DNA of 64,000 nucleotides from Antedon mediterranea (Eukaryota; Echinodermata; Crinoidea; Comatulida; Antedonidae), in assembly GCF_964355755.1 (NCBI RefSeq), contig NC_092679.1:13196932-13260931 (forward strand). Reading direction: 5' to 3'. Position numbers and translations under genes: made by a program. This document shows positions 1 to 10,764 of the stretch, piece by piece. The notes under the pieces are model-generated. The model did no database searches. It was not told the DNA's origin and saw nothing but the letters and a program-made list of their open reading frames with translations. The stretch's first letter is position 1, and each line of letters opens with the position of its first letter.

Positions 1-299
1 GACATTAATCTCAACCACAGAAGTTACCAGGGTTTCGACGATATGCCTCATGTCCTTTAATTCTTATTTATGTCAAATTCAGGTACTGGCACGGTTCTTG
101 GTGCCATATTTTTTACCTCTTGTTAGTTCTTTTCTGTCCTGACATGGTGTATCTGTAAGAAAATCTTTGTGCAATTAAGACGGAAAGAAAAATGTGTGTG
201 GACAGATATCATCAAGTTGCAGGGGAAAAGGGCCCTGCAACCATGTTAAAGGAGTGAAAAAAAGATTGGAGACAAAAGTCAGCATTGGGGTAGAGAATG
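1..299. other. No recognised feature
   Basis: Unique-looking AT-rich sequence before the minisatellite. I see no convincing open frame, repeat or RNA gene in it. Confidence 0.4.
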
Positions 300-2545
300 A
301 AACCAGCATGAGTCATATAATGAAATGCTGTACTTAGAGGAGGGTGATAAGACACCACCGCCGTATGGGGTGATAGTAGGGGGACCAGCATGAGTCATAT
401 AGTGAATGCTGTACTTAAGAGCATGAGTGATAAAACACCGCCGTATGTGGAGGTAGGTAATAAACCAGCATAAGAAATTATGTGGTGGTAGTAGGGTTAA
501 TGTACCAGCATAAGTAATTATGTGGTGGTAATAGGGGAACCAGCATGAGTCATAATATAATGAATGAACCAGCATAAGAAATTATGTGGTGGTAGTAGTC
601 ATATAATGGTGAACCAGCATAAGAAATTATGTGGTGGTGGTAGTAGTCATATAATGGTGAACCAGCATAAGAAATTATGTGGTGGTAGTAGTCATATAAT
701 GGTGAACCAGCATAAGAAATTATGTGGTGGTAGTAGTCATATAATGGTGAACCAGCATAAGAAATTATGTGGTGGTAGTAGTCATATAATGGTGAACCAG
801 CATAAGAAGTTATGTGGTGGTAGTAGTCATATAATGGTGAACCAGCATAAGAAATTATGTGGTGGTAGTAGGGTTAATGAACCAGCATAAGAAATTATGT
901 GGTGGTAGTAGTCATATAATGGTGAACCAGCATAAGAAATTATGTGGTGGTAGTAGTCATATAATGGTGAACCAGCATAAGAAATTATGTGGTGGTAGTA
1001 GTCATATAATGGTGAACCAGCATAAGAAATTATGTGGTGGTAGTAGTCATATAATGGTGAACCAGCATAAGAAATTATGTGGTGGTAGTAGTCATATAAT
1101 GGTGAACCAGCATAAGAAATTATGTGGTGGAAGTAGGGTTAATGAACCAGCATAAGAAATTATGTAGTGGTAGTAGGGAAACCAGCATGAGTCATATAAT
1201 GAATGCTGTACTTAAGGGCATGAGTGATAAAACACCGCCGTATGTGGAGGTAGGTAATAAACCAGCATAAGAAATTATGTGGTGGTAGTAGGGTTAATGT
1301 ACCAGCATAAGTAATTATGTGGTGGTAATAGGGGAACCAGCATGAGTCATAATATAATGAATGAACCAGCATAAGAAATTATGTGGTGGTGGTAGTAGTC
1401 ATATAATGGTGAACCAGCATAAGAAATTATGTGGTGGTAGTAGTCATATAATGGTGAACCAGCATAAGAAATTATGTGGTGGTAGTAGTCATATAATGGT
1501 GAACCAGCATAAGAAATTATGTGGTGGTAGTAGTCATATAATGGTGAACCAGCATAAGAAATTATGTGGTGGTAGTAGTCATATAATGGTGAACCAGCAT
1601 AAGAAATTATGTGGTGGTAGTAGGGTTAATGAACCAGCATAAGAAATTATGTGGTGGTAGTAGTCATATAATGGTGAACCAGCATAAGAAATTATGTGGT
1701 GGTAGTAGTCATATAATGGTGAACCAGCATAAGAAATTATGTGGTGGTAGTAGTCATATAATGGTGAACCAGCATAAGAAATTATGTGGTGGTAGTAGTC
1801 ATATAATGGTGAACCAGCATAAGAAATTATGTGGTGGTAGTAGTCATATAATGGTGAACCAGCATAAGAAATTATGTGGTGGTAGTAGTCATATAATGGT
1901 GAACCAGCATAAGACATTATGTGGTGGTAGTAGTCATATAATGGTGAACCAGCATAAGAAATTATGTGGTGGTAGTAGTCATATAATGGTGAACCAGCAT
2001 AAGAAATTATGTGGTGGTAGTAGGGTTAATGAACCAGCATAAGAAATTATGTGGTGGTAGTAGTCATATAATGGTGAACCAGCATAAGAAATTATGTGGT
2101 GGTAGTAGTCATATAATGGTGAACCAGCATAAGAAATTATGTGGTGGTAGTAGTCATATAATGGTGAACCAGCATAAGAAATTATGTGGTGGTAGTAGTC
2201 ATATAATGGTGAACCAGCATAAGAAATTATGTGGTGGTAGTAGGGTTAATGAACCAGCATAAGAAATTATGTGGTGGTAGTAGGGAAACCAGCATGAGTC
2301 ATATAATGCATGCTGTACTTAAGGGCATGAGTGATAAAACACCGCCGTATGTGGAGGTAGGTAATAAACCAGCATAAGAAATTATGTGGTGGTAGTAGTG
2401 AAAACAGCATGAGTCATATAATGAATGCTGTACTTAGGAGCATGAGAATGCTGTACTTGGGGAACCAGCATGAGTCTTAATATAATGAATGATGTACTTG
2501 GGGAACCAGCATGAGTCATAAGATGAATGCTATACTAACTATAAA
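300..2545. repeat. 45-bp minisatellite with higher-order structure
   Basis: A tandem array whose basic unit is 45 bp, containing AACCAGCATAAGAAATTATG followed by a GTGGTGGTAGTAGTCATATAATGG-type segment. About 30 units are visible. Runs of 4-9 identical units are closed by a variant unit ending in GGGTTAATGAACC. A longer composite segment (ACCAGCATGAGTCATATA, a GAATGCTGTACTTAAG tract, then CACCGCCGTATG) occurs near 380, 1180 and 2285, so the array has a higher-order period of roughly 0.8-1.1 kb. Because 45 is a multiple of 3, long repetitive open frames run through both strands. They are a by-product of unit length and show no sign of being genes. Confidence 0.95.
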
Positions 2546-2802
2546 CCATTCAGATGTGTGCAAAATATTTGCCAGTTTAGCGTAGCATCAAGAAAAAAAA
2601 AAAACAAAAAAAAAAACAAGTTATTATTTATTTCTTTTGGATGTAAAACAATGGGAAAATAAAAAATGGTGTCAACAGTGTATTGCCTGGCATTTTATTT
2701 TGTTTATTCTGTTTAATTATGTATTTATTTTCCTCTAAAATCCGGTTCCGGATTGTCCACAGTGACGCAGTAGTAGAAACAGATAATAAGATTGTTGTTA
2801 TT

Positions 2803-3935
2803 TGTAGAGTTGTGTATAAATCCAAATGTAGAAAAATTCCGATGCTGTGAGTATCAAAGTACTAATTGAGGATAATTGCAAAATGATGAAGTAAAACATT
2901 CAGACAAACTTGCATTTTATATGTGTGTGTTTTTTTATGTAAGATGTTTAAGTATAAGTAGTGAATTGTGTTTTTATCAAAGATTTTAAGTATATATATA
3001 TTTGTAAATATGCTTATTCTTTATTGCATGTGAAATTGAAAAATAGAAAAATGATAAAATTATTTTTTTTTTAATGTCTAAGTTTAAAAATAGAGTAATA
3101 AACATAAATGTAAGAGAGAATATGCATTGTTAAACGAAAATATGCTTGACTAAAACAAATGCAATTCTATATAGTTAGACCATGAGTGTAAATCTAGAAA
3201 AACAAAAAAGAAAAACAAAATGCTAAGATTGATTAAAAAAAAACAATAAATATACAAATTTAGCATAGATTGGTTTAGTAAACATAAATTGTAATATAAT
3301 TGTATGAAGAAATAAATATGCATGTAGATGAAAAAAAAAAACCAAAAACGACTATGAAAGAAAAAAATAAGTTTGTTAATGAAAATATGCTATAATGTAT
3401 GTATAAAAAGAGAAAATGTGATAAGATGTAAACAAATGAACAAAAATTTGTGTAAACAGATGATGAAAACAAACACTGTTAATATAATAACATGTATAGT
3501 GTATTGAAATGAAAATGTGTTTAGTAAAGTATGGAAATAAAAGTGGGATGAACCCACATAAAAAATATGGGACTCAAGCTCACCTGAACTTAAATATCAC
3601 CTTTTTTTGACGACCTAGAAATTCATGAAGGTATTCAAATCCAATTTATAACCAATATTAACTATGTATTAGCAAGTAACATCTTTGACAAATATTGTAC
3701 ATCATTTTTAACAACTGCATGGAAAGAACGCAACGAAATTTATAATATCCTTCCATAACACAATCTTTTACTTTTCGCTCAAATGTGTTGAATGTATTTT
3801 TATACCCTAATGTTTATATACTTTTTAATGTAATAATATTTTATAAATGTTTGTATTTGATTGTGTATTAAGATAAGTCCATATTTATTTTATTTTGTTG
3901 CACATTGCACAGAATTGTGCCTCTGTTATAAACGA
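2803..3935 (+). mobile_element. LINE-3'-end-like dispersed repeat, copy 1
   Basis: This stretch is closely similar to 50582-52090, starting at GTTGTGTATAAATCCAAATG and running through AT-rich sequence to a segment that encodes the tail of a protein. In this copy that tail (about 3550-3790) is broken by small deletions; in the other copy a 100-codon frame is open. The tail ends with a tryptophan/arginine-rich stretch (TAWKERNEIYNI) like the extreme C-terminus of non-LTR reverse transcriptase proteins, followed by a short 3' UTR ending in TTATTATTATT. I infer a 5'-truncated LINE family. The second copy carries an extra 370-bp insertion that is absent here. Confidence 0.6.
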
Positions 3936-3939
3936 GTTA

Positions 3940-5060
3940 TTATTATTATTAATAATCTGCGACTCTCTGGTATAAACATCGAAAATCTGAAAATTACCAA
4001 AACGATGCCCTAAGTTGCATTTAACAAGCTTATTGGAGTTGAAAATATAATTGCGTAATATTTAAGGCCACGTTCCAGCCAATAAAATACAGTATAAAAT
4101 CGTTCTTGAAACAGAGGAAGGTGACAAATTATGGAGAATGCAATCCCGCATTTCATTTTTGTTGCATTTTTGATTGGCCAAAAATGCTAACCCACCAATA
4201 AGAAAGCGTTACGGTTCTCAGGGTGAAACGCTGCGTGTTTGTTGGACGCCGTCTATGATCTCAATCGTGGAGGATCCCTCCAGTTACAGAAGAGTTCGAA
4301 GTAATAAGAGAACGGTCAAAATTTATGAAGACCACGAAGCACTGAAGGCATCGATTTCCGCTATTTTTTTGCGAAGGTGAATGATGAGGTGGAATAAAGG
4401 GGAGGAGCCTCAAGCTGTTGCATTTTGATGTATATAAATAGTTGTTGAAACAAAATTTGTAAACATTTTAATTAATATGACTAGACATACTGTAACTACA
4501 ATGTATTATTTGATTCAGTTTACCGTGTTACCCCTCGTCTCTAATAATGAACTGGGTTCGTTAAGGTGCACACGGACAAACTGTGTGCACTGGACTTACA
4601 ATTTATATAGGTCAAGTCATTATCCGAGAAGACTTGTTCCAAAACCAGAACTGTAACCGAGTTGAATATAGAGTAGTACATTTTTCATCGAATAAAAAAC
4701 TAATACAAAACATTCATTATTTGTTTTATAACACACCTATTTTGTAAAACTTAATTATCGTATATCATTGGAGAAATGCTAGGCCAGGAAGCTAGACCAT
4801 TGAAAAGGCATTTGGACGCTGAGTAGAGCCGTATAATAATATTTAAGGAATTTCATTATTGAGGGTTAGGCAACCACGACAGTGATATCAAATACATAAT
4901 AAATGTTAACTATTATATTACTGTACTCATGTATAATTGTTTTCTACGTTTCTTTTTTTAAAGGTGTTTGTACTACTGTATAACCAAATAGGTACAGCAA
5001 GCCAATGTATTTGCTGATTTGACAGCAATGGAAGAACTATGAGTATATTAGGTTATTTTA
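3940..5060 (+). repeat. Segmental duplication, copy 1 (locus A 5' flank)
   Basis: Nearly collinear with 60423-61575. It starts after a TTATTATTATT tract at CTGCGACTCTCTGGTATAAA and runs into the first decayed LRR exon. It contains a short open frame (4174-4380, with IVEDPSSYRRVRSNK), conserved as 60668-60877 in the other copy, and a conserved block GCTAGGCCAGGAAGCTAGAC (about 4780-4825) that also recurs at 27510-27570. This is the shared 5' flank or intron of duplicated LRR-receptor loci. Whether the short frame is ever translated cannot be judged from the sequence. Confidence 0.8.
4964..5038 (+). pseudogene. Decayed LRR exon A1 (locus A)
   Basis: A pyrimidine-rich tract and AAAG acceptor precede a 75-nt segment that aligns with the 72-nt LRR exons of the receptor at 36128-45458. 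It keeps the recognisable GTATTTGCTGATTTGACAGC core (…VFADLTA…). In the expected phase it has an in-frame TAG, it is 3 nt longer than its relatives, and its donor is ATGAGT instead of GTGAGT. Locus D has a near-identical exon at 61485-61559. This is a relic and not a functional exon. Confidence 0.75.
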
Positions 5061-5218
5061 TTTAAAATTAAATACGCTGAACGTCATTATATCCCTGAAC
5101 CCCCAACTGTGGCCCAAGCACCAACAAAGAGATGATGCTCACTTCACTTTTTGCATATCCCCCTTGTCGTGACGATCCTGGTACCACTGCTAATTGTTAC
5201 TTTTGAAATCCTTTTTAA

Positions 5219-5290
5219 CGGTTAGTACAGTAACCAAATAGTTAAATTGTCTGCCAATGCATTTGCTGATTTGACAGCATTGAAAATACT
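5219..5290 (+). pseudogene. Decayed LRR exon A2 (locus A)
   Basis: This lies 250 bp after exon A1, inside a tandem repeat of that interval (both are followed by GATCCTGGTACCACTGCTAA). In the receptor's phase it encodes NQIVKLSANAFADLTALKIL and has an intact GTGAGT donor. The start is degraded: no clean acceptor at the expected position, and a TAG where relatives have a leucine codon. It is a relic of an LRR exon made by local duplication. Confidence 0.7.
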
Positions 5291-5475
5291 GTGAGTATAT
5301 TAAATAACCCTTTTTAAATTATTAAAATGGCCTCAAATTAAATGCGCTGACCGTCATTCTACCCTAGGACTGTGGCCCTAGCACTAACCAAGTGATGATG
5401 CTCGCGGTTACTGTCGGGACGATCCTGGTACCACTGCTAATTTGTAATTTTTACGTTTGCCTTCTTTCTTTAAAG

Positions 5476-5485
5476 GGATTTGGGC
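5476..5485 (+). pseudogene. LRR exon A3, first 10 nt, split by BEL insertion
   Basis: An AAAG acceptor and the first ten bases of an LRR exon (GGATTTGGGC). The last five of these (TGGGC, 5481-5485) are the target-site duplication of the BEL element that follows. The exon resumes at 12556. The two parts, 10 + 62 nt, sum to exactly 72 nt, the standard exon size of this family. Confidence 0.85.
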
Positions 5486-6307
5486 TGTAAGTACACGTAC
5501 TTAAGAATGAAACGCTACCGACGAATTTACTGGCTCATTTATGCTGTATTACAGCCTTTATTTCTTCATTTATCTCTAGCCTCTAGCCTCTAGCCGTAAA
5601 TTACTGAAAACAAACAAGTATAGCAATCAGCAAATTCAACCTCAAACTGAGGTAAATACAACATTAAATCTTAGGAAGAGAACAATGACGTATCTCAACC
5701 ATACATTATATGACGTAATCTATGCTTCGTCAAGCGGAACGACCGCTCAGATGTGCACAACACACCATGTGACGTGCAGCTAACTGTGTGACACATGATG
5801 CAAATCTGCATGTCTTAAATAGACTAAATAACATAAAGTAATCTTAAAGTTCACGTCATAACTTCTACAATCATTCTACTATCAGTAAACGTAATGATAA
5901 TAATCAGTAAATAACAATTTAAATAAACAATGTAAACAAACAAACTGAGGGCATAAAGGTGGGCTCCACAGAACAGCGACATCCATGACAACCTGCTCCG
6001 GCCATGCCACTCCAACCCTCCATGCTCTAGGCGGCAGGCGGCGAGTCTAAACGACCTCGCCATCTAAATAATGCCAATCTGCCTAAGCAAGAAGGAGTCA
6101 CGAATATTAAATGTATCATAACTAAAGCTAAAAACATCTATAACAAAGCATTACCGGTTCCGGTATCGTAGCTCAAATTCAACATAACAACTTTGTTGAT
6201 TATTATGTCCTCTAAACAAACAATTAATTATCACGTTCTCATATCTGTCCAAAAGGACCCGCACGATGGCGCTATACAAATTAACCTACTGATTAGAAAT
6301 CAGTACA
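5486..6307 (-). repeat. BEL/Pao 3' LTR
   Basis: An 822-bp repeat matching 11711-12550. It contains a short array of the 7-mer CCTCTAG, with fewer units than the other LTR, and a GGCGGCAGGCGGCGAG variant where the partner has GGCGGCGAG. The ends are TGTAAGTACACG and CAGTACA. Confidence 0.93.
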
Positions 6308-6330
6308 GGCCTCCCATAAATTGACTACAA
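6308..6330 (-). other. Polypurine tract of the BEL element
   Basis: Read on the minus strand, a purine-rich stretch (ATGGGAGGCC) sits directly against the 3' LTR, where plus-strand DNA priming is expected in LTR retrotransposons. Confidence 0.6.
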
Positions 6331-6432
6331 TTTCTAACAAACAAATTAAACAATGGTATAATTATCAATGATAAACAAAGTAAGATTCAAACAATTACTA
6401 AATTATATAATTTCTACAAATGCAGTGTTAGA

Positions 6433-9400
6433 TTACTGATCTTTAGGAACCAACAACACAATCTTGGTTACTGGCCTATCCAATGTTGTTATTCTTCGTC
6501 CAACGAAGACAGTGACGCTTCTCACTAAACCATCATCACTCGGCTTGGTATTGGTAACTCGAGCAAGCTCCCAATGATTTCTCGGGACACCTTCTTCATA
6601 CAAAAGTACAATATCTCCAATGCTTATGTTTCTTTTCTTCTTAGTCCACTTCTGTCTTTGCTGTAAATTGATAATATATTCTTTTCGCCATCTACTCCAA
6701 AAAGTATCCGCCAGATGCTGGACTCTTCTCCAGAGCTTCCGGCTAAACTTCCCATCCCTTTTGAAGTTTTCTGGCGGAGCATACACCGCACTGCTTTTCA
6801 TCGTTAACAAGTGAAATGGTGTCAACGGTTCTAAAGATGCATCGTTAGTAGCACATAAAGGTCTGCTATTAATTATTGCTTCTGCTTCTGTCATAAATGT
6901 GCTCAGCATGTCATCATTCAATATCGCCTTATGCTGAAGCATTAAGCTATCAAAAATGTTTCTGGTTGTTCTGATCATACGCTCCCAAGCTCCTCCGTGA
7001 TGGCTTGCAGTGGGTGTGTTAAATTTCCAATCACAATTTAACCTTAGCATATTTATGCGAATTGCCTCTTGATCCATCTCCTTTACTGCTTCCTTCAGCT
7101 CTCTTGTGGCACCAATAAAATTGGTTCCTTGGTCGGACCTCATTTGTCTGACGGGTCCTCTCCTACATAAAAATCGCCGAAAGGCATTCATAAAGGAATC
7201 TGTCGAAAACGAGCTGGCTATCTCCAGGTGCACACTTCGAGACACCAAACATGTAAATAGCACACCATAGCGCTTAAGTTCCTTTCTACCATTTTTTACA
7301 ATGATCGGCCCAAAGAAGTCTACGCCACAGTAACTAAAGGCTCTTTCGACTGGTAGATCTGCCATACGCTGGAGTTCTGTAGGTCGTCTAAGTCGACGAC
7401 ATACCGTGCAGTCGTGAATATATCTCGAGACAGATGCCACGCCACCTATCATCCAGAACCCAGCAGCTCGCACCGCATTAAGAGTAATCCCTCTACCTTG
7501 GTGGTACACTTGATTATGGTAATGACTGACTATTAATCGGGTTAAATCACTTTTTGCAGGGATGATTACTGGATGTTTAATTTCTTCTGGTAGATTAGTT
7601 TTCTTTAAACGACCTCCTACACGCAGCAATCCATCGTTGTCTACGACTGGGTCTAACTTCACCAGCGCATTCAAATCCTTCCATTCATTGTATTGCACAG
7701 CTTTAATTATCAATTTTTCACTTCTAGTTAGGTCTTCTACCGTAACTTCTCCGGATCGCTTCCATCCTCTTAATTTATAAATAAAGATTAAACACCTTGC
7801 AAGTATTTGTCGTACCTTGTGCCAACTGGAAGTTCTTCTTAACATGTCTGGGATCAGTTCAGTTTTCACTTGTGTTGCAAACACCTTAGCTTGCCTTACT
7901 TCCACATCGTCATCTTTTATTTCAATATGTAACTGGTTGATTGTATATTTTTCACGGTTTAAGAAAGCTGGTCCATGCCACCACCTCTCGCAATCTCTCA
8001 ATTTCTCAGCATCCATTCCACGTGATGCAATATCAGCGGGATTATCCTCACTGCTTACGTAGTGCCACTGACCACTAGTGCTCGCATCGTGAATTTGTTG
8101 CACCCTATTAGCTACAAAGGTGTTAAACCTTTTCGCTTCATTATTAATATATCCAATGACTACTTGGCTGTCAGTCCAGAAATACTCAGTGACGTTCGGA
8201 TACTCTATCTCTTCTTTCAGCATGGATGCAACCTTAACCGATACCACTGCAGCTGCCAGTTTCAACCTTGGTATAGTTATCATTCTCTTAGGAGCTACAC
8301 GGCATTTGCTAATTAAGAGTGATGTCTTCACTTTACCTTCTTTATCAACAAGTCGTAAGTATGAACACTGACCGTATCCTTTCTCGCTCGCATCACTAAA
8401 ATGGTGTAGCTCGGTGGATACAATTTCTGAATTTCTATTGCTTATTGGCTTATAACATCTTTCAATACTGACGTCTTTCAAGTACACCAATTGCTTTTTC
8501 CATTCTTCCCATGATCTAAGGGTTTCTTCACCAACCGGATGATCCCATTCAGCACCACCAGCACAAATCTCCTGCAATATGCGTTTACCCAACAGAACGT
8601 AAGGACCAACAAACCCAAGAGGGTCAAATATAGCACTCACCGTAGACAGAATACCTCTTCTAGTTGATGGCTTATTTCTCAAATTGGCTTCAAATGTAAA
8701 GGTATCTTCCACTGCATTCCACAATATACCCAACGTCCGCTCTGTAGGAAGATCACTCAAGTCCAACTGGTTTACTTTGGAAGCAATTGACGTGGCGGGT
8801 AAGGACTTCAATACCTCTGGAGAATTAGAGAGAAATTTGTGCAACCTAAAGCCGCCTCTGCTAAGCATATCCACAGTTCTCTTTATCAAACTGATAGCAG
8901 CATCGATCGTTGGAACAGCCTTTAAGCCATCATCCACGTAGAATCCTCTGCGGACGAATTCAGCAGCATCAGTCCCATACTCGTTTTCATACAAATCTGC
9001 TACTTTTTTAAATCCATAGTTGGCACAGCCAGGAGATGAAGCCGCTCCAAAAACGTGAACGAGCATTCGGTAATCAGTGGGCTCTTCATTTAAATTACCA
9101 TGTTGCCACCACAAGAACCTCAAAAAGTTTCGATGCTCCGGCGCCACTAAGACCTGATGGAACATTCCTTCAACATCGCCAACGACTGCTATGCGATCTT
9201 GTCTGAACCTTAGCATCACACCCACTAGATTGTTAGTTAAATTTGGACCAGTGAGTAACATATCGTTTAGGGATATACCTTGGTAGCGTGATGCACAGTC
9301 CATAACTACCCTCAATTTTTCTGGCTTTTTAGGGTGAAATATTCCATGATGTGGAATATACCATACGTTTTCACACCCACACACAAGTTCTTCTGTAGGT

Positions 9401-9642
9401 ACCTTTTCTGCCTGACCTTTGTCTATGATACTAGTCATAAACTCTTTATATTTTGCAGCGAATGATGGCTGTTTTATCATTTTGTGTCTCAGCTGAATTA
9501 ACCTCTTACCAACAGCTACTTTGTTGTTAGGCAACTTGGGAATTTCCAATTTAAATGGTAATGGCAGTTGGATATGTCCATTTTCTGTTCTGCATCCTTT
9601 TTGCATAGCGTTCAAGAATTTTGTGTCCTCGACTGATATCAT
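6433..9642 (-). CDS. pol: BEL/Pao pol: RT, RNase H and integrase
   Basis: A 1069-residue open frame. Reverse transcriptase occupies roughly residues 90-350, with the catalytic box FYVDDGL near 232. An RNase H-like region has HHFSDASEKGYG near 415. The integrase has an H2C2 zinc motif near 705-755, a core with GVDFFGP (about 774), RSDQGTNF (about 835) and GGAWER (about 884), giving the D, D and E positions, and a C-terminal DUF5641-like domain (about 985-1055) typical of BEL/Pao. It copies element RNA into DNA and inserts it. The frame directly follows the upstream gag/protease frame, in the same phase, after an in-frame TGA and one codon. The listed methionine is therefore probably not a true start; in relatives pol is part of a polyprotein. 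Confidence 0.93.
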   Translation of the reverse strand: MISVEDTKFLNAMQKGCRTENGHIQLPLPFKLEIPKLPNNKVAVGKRLIQLRHKMIKQPSFAAKYKEFMTSIIDKGQAEKVPTEELVCGCENVWYIPHHGIFHPKKPEKLRVVMDCASRYQGISLNDMLLTGPNLTNNLVGVMLRFRQDRIAVVGDVEGMFHQVLVAPEHRNFLRFLWWQHGNLNEEPTDYRMLVHVFGAASSPGCANYGFKKVADLYENEYGTDAAEFVRRGFYVDDGLKAVPTIDAAISLIKRTVDMLSRGGFRLHKFLSNSPEVLKSLPATSIASKVNQLDLSDLPTERTLGILWNAVEDTFTFEANLRNKPSTRRGILSTVSAIFDPLGFVGPYVLLGKRILQEICAGGAEWDHPVGEETLRSWEEWKKQLVYLKDVSIERCYKPISNRNSEIVSTELHHFSDASEKGYGQCSYLRLVDKEGKVKTSLLISKCRVAPKRMITIPRLKLAAAVVSVKVASMLKEEIEYPNVTEYFWTDSQVVIGYINNEAKRFNTFVANRVQQIHDASTSGQWHYVSSEDNPADIASRGMDAEKLRDCERWWHGPAFLNREKYTINQLHIEIKDDDVEVRQAKVFATQVKTELIPDMLRRTSSWHKVRQILARCLIFIYKLRGWKRSGEVTVEDLTRSEKLIIKAVQYNEWKDLNALVKLDPVVDNDGLLRVGGRLKKTNLPEEIKHPVIIPAKSDLTRLIVSHYHNQVYHQGRGITLNAVRAAGFWMIGGVASVSRYIHDCTVCRRLRRPTELQRMADLPVERAFSYCGVDFFGPIIVKNGRKELKRYGVLFTCLVSRSVHLEIASSFSTDSFMNAFRRFLCRRGPVRQMRSDQGTNFIGATRELKEAVKEMDQEAIRINMLRLNCDWKFNTPTASHHGGAWERMIRTTRNIFDSLMLQHKAILNDDMLSTFMTEAEAIINSRPLCATNDASLEPLTPFHLLTMKSSAVYAPPENFKRDGKFSRKLWRRVQHLADTFWSRWRKEYIINLQQRQKWTKKKRNISIGDIVLLYEEGVPRNHWELARVTNTKPSDDGLVRSVTVFVGRRITTLDRPVTKIVLLVPKDQ

Positions 9643-9645
9643 TTT

Positions 9646-10764
9646 TCAATTTATACGATCATCCAAGAAATCTCTTTCCAGCACCTTTATTACTTCTTTA
9701 GTAGTTGTTTTGAAGGAGAATTGCTTCATATTGTTGGTGGGTTCTCCCTTCCGTGCCTTAATGACACCTACCACACCCCATCCTAATAAGGTCTTAATCG
9801 CATACGGATCTTCGTCATGATTACCTTGTACCACTTCCCTTGGCATCAGTGCACTAGAACAATTGTGGCCTATTATTAGACCAACTTCAATATCAAGAAG
9901 TGGACTTAAGTCATTTTTTATTTTCTGTAGATGTTGCCAACCATTCACTGAGTTTGGAGTAGGAATCTGGTGTCTTGATACAGGTATGGAATCCCGAGTA
10001 TAGGCTGCTGGTAAACTTATAGTTTTCCCTTCTTTAAGTCCTCTCACCTTCAAACCATTTATCTTCTCCGAAGTAACACATCCCTTTGTAAGTACTGTTG
10101 ATATTTCCAGTTGTATGCGGACACCCTTGGTTTTTAATTCTTGTGCAAGTTTTGCTGAGATAAAACAGGAGTCTGACTGCTCATCAAGAAGGGCGTATGT
10201 TATGCTTTCCTGTTTTTCATATTCAATCCACACAGGCACTATTGAAGAGCAACACTGTTCATTGTCACATGTATTGCTGCACAAATTGTTTGAAGATACT
10301 ACAGGTGGTTTAGCTGCACTGTTTGAAGATACTACAGGTGGTTCAGCTGCACTGTTTGAAGATACTACAGGTGGTTCAGCAGTACTGTTTGAAAATCTAT
10401 GCATGATAGTGGGGTGCTCGCCTTTACATATATCACAAATCCTTCGGCACTTACATTCTCTCCATATGTGCCCTTTTTTCAAGCAACCTCTACATAATCC
10501 TTTCCTTCTTATTAACTCTTCTCGCTGTTTCAGTTCTAAACCCTTAAATTTATCACATCCTTCCACTGTGTGATTTCCGTCACAACAAAAACACCTTTTC
10601 TGCTTGGACTGAGTACTATAAGCTCTTGCGGAATCACCAGATTTATTTCCCTTTTGGCTATCACGGCTTTTTGATGCAGATGTAATCTGAAATGACGGGT
10701 CGTTACGTACCTTGGCCTCTTTTGCAACAAACTCTACAAAAACATTGAATGGCGGGAACGACAC
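9646..10764 (-). CDS. BEL/Pao gag C-terminus, zinc knuckles and aspartic protease
   Basis: A 372-residue frame. CCHC-type zinc-knuckle clusters at about residues 58-125 (CFCCDGNH, CRGCLKKGHIWREC, CDICKGEH) are nucleic-acid-binding motifs. A retropepsin-like region (DUF1758 type) around residue 195 has LLDEQSDSCFI in the active-site position. A short three-copy repeat of about 33 bp (EPPVVSSNSAA) sits between them, at about 10290-10390. The frame ends at a TGA that is in phase with pol. At its 5' end it overlaps the gag frame by about 30 nt in another phase, near a GTGTGT run, which suggests slippage or a small insertion. Both breaks are described as seen; I did not attempt a restored reading. 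Confidence 0.85.
   Translation of the reverse strand: MSFPPFNVFVEFVAKEAKVRNDPSFQITSASKSRDSQKGNKSGDSARAYSTQSKQKRCFCCDGNHTVEGCDKFKGLELKQREELIRRKGLCRGCLKKGHIWRECKCRRICDICKGEHPTIMHRFSNSTAEPPVVSSNSAAEPPVVSSNSAAKPPVVSSNNLCSNTCDNEQCCSSIVPVWIEYEKQESITYALLDEQSDSCFISAKLAQELKTKGVRIQLEISTVLTKGCVTSEKINGLKVRGLKEGKTISLPAAYTRDSIPVSRHQIPTPNSVNGWQHLQKIKNDLSPLLDIEVGLIIGHNCSSALMPREVVQGNHDEDPYAIKTLLGWGVVGVIKARKGEPTNNMKQFSFKTTTKEVIKVLERDFLDDRIN

Noticed and set aside
300-2545. Could be a CRISPR array or a repetitive protein gene
   Set aside because: There are no unique spacers: the whole 45-bp unit repeats. The open frames exist on both strands because the unit is a multiple of three, and no start, splice or flanking gene structure supports expression.
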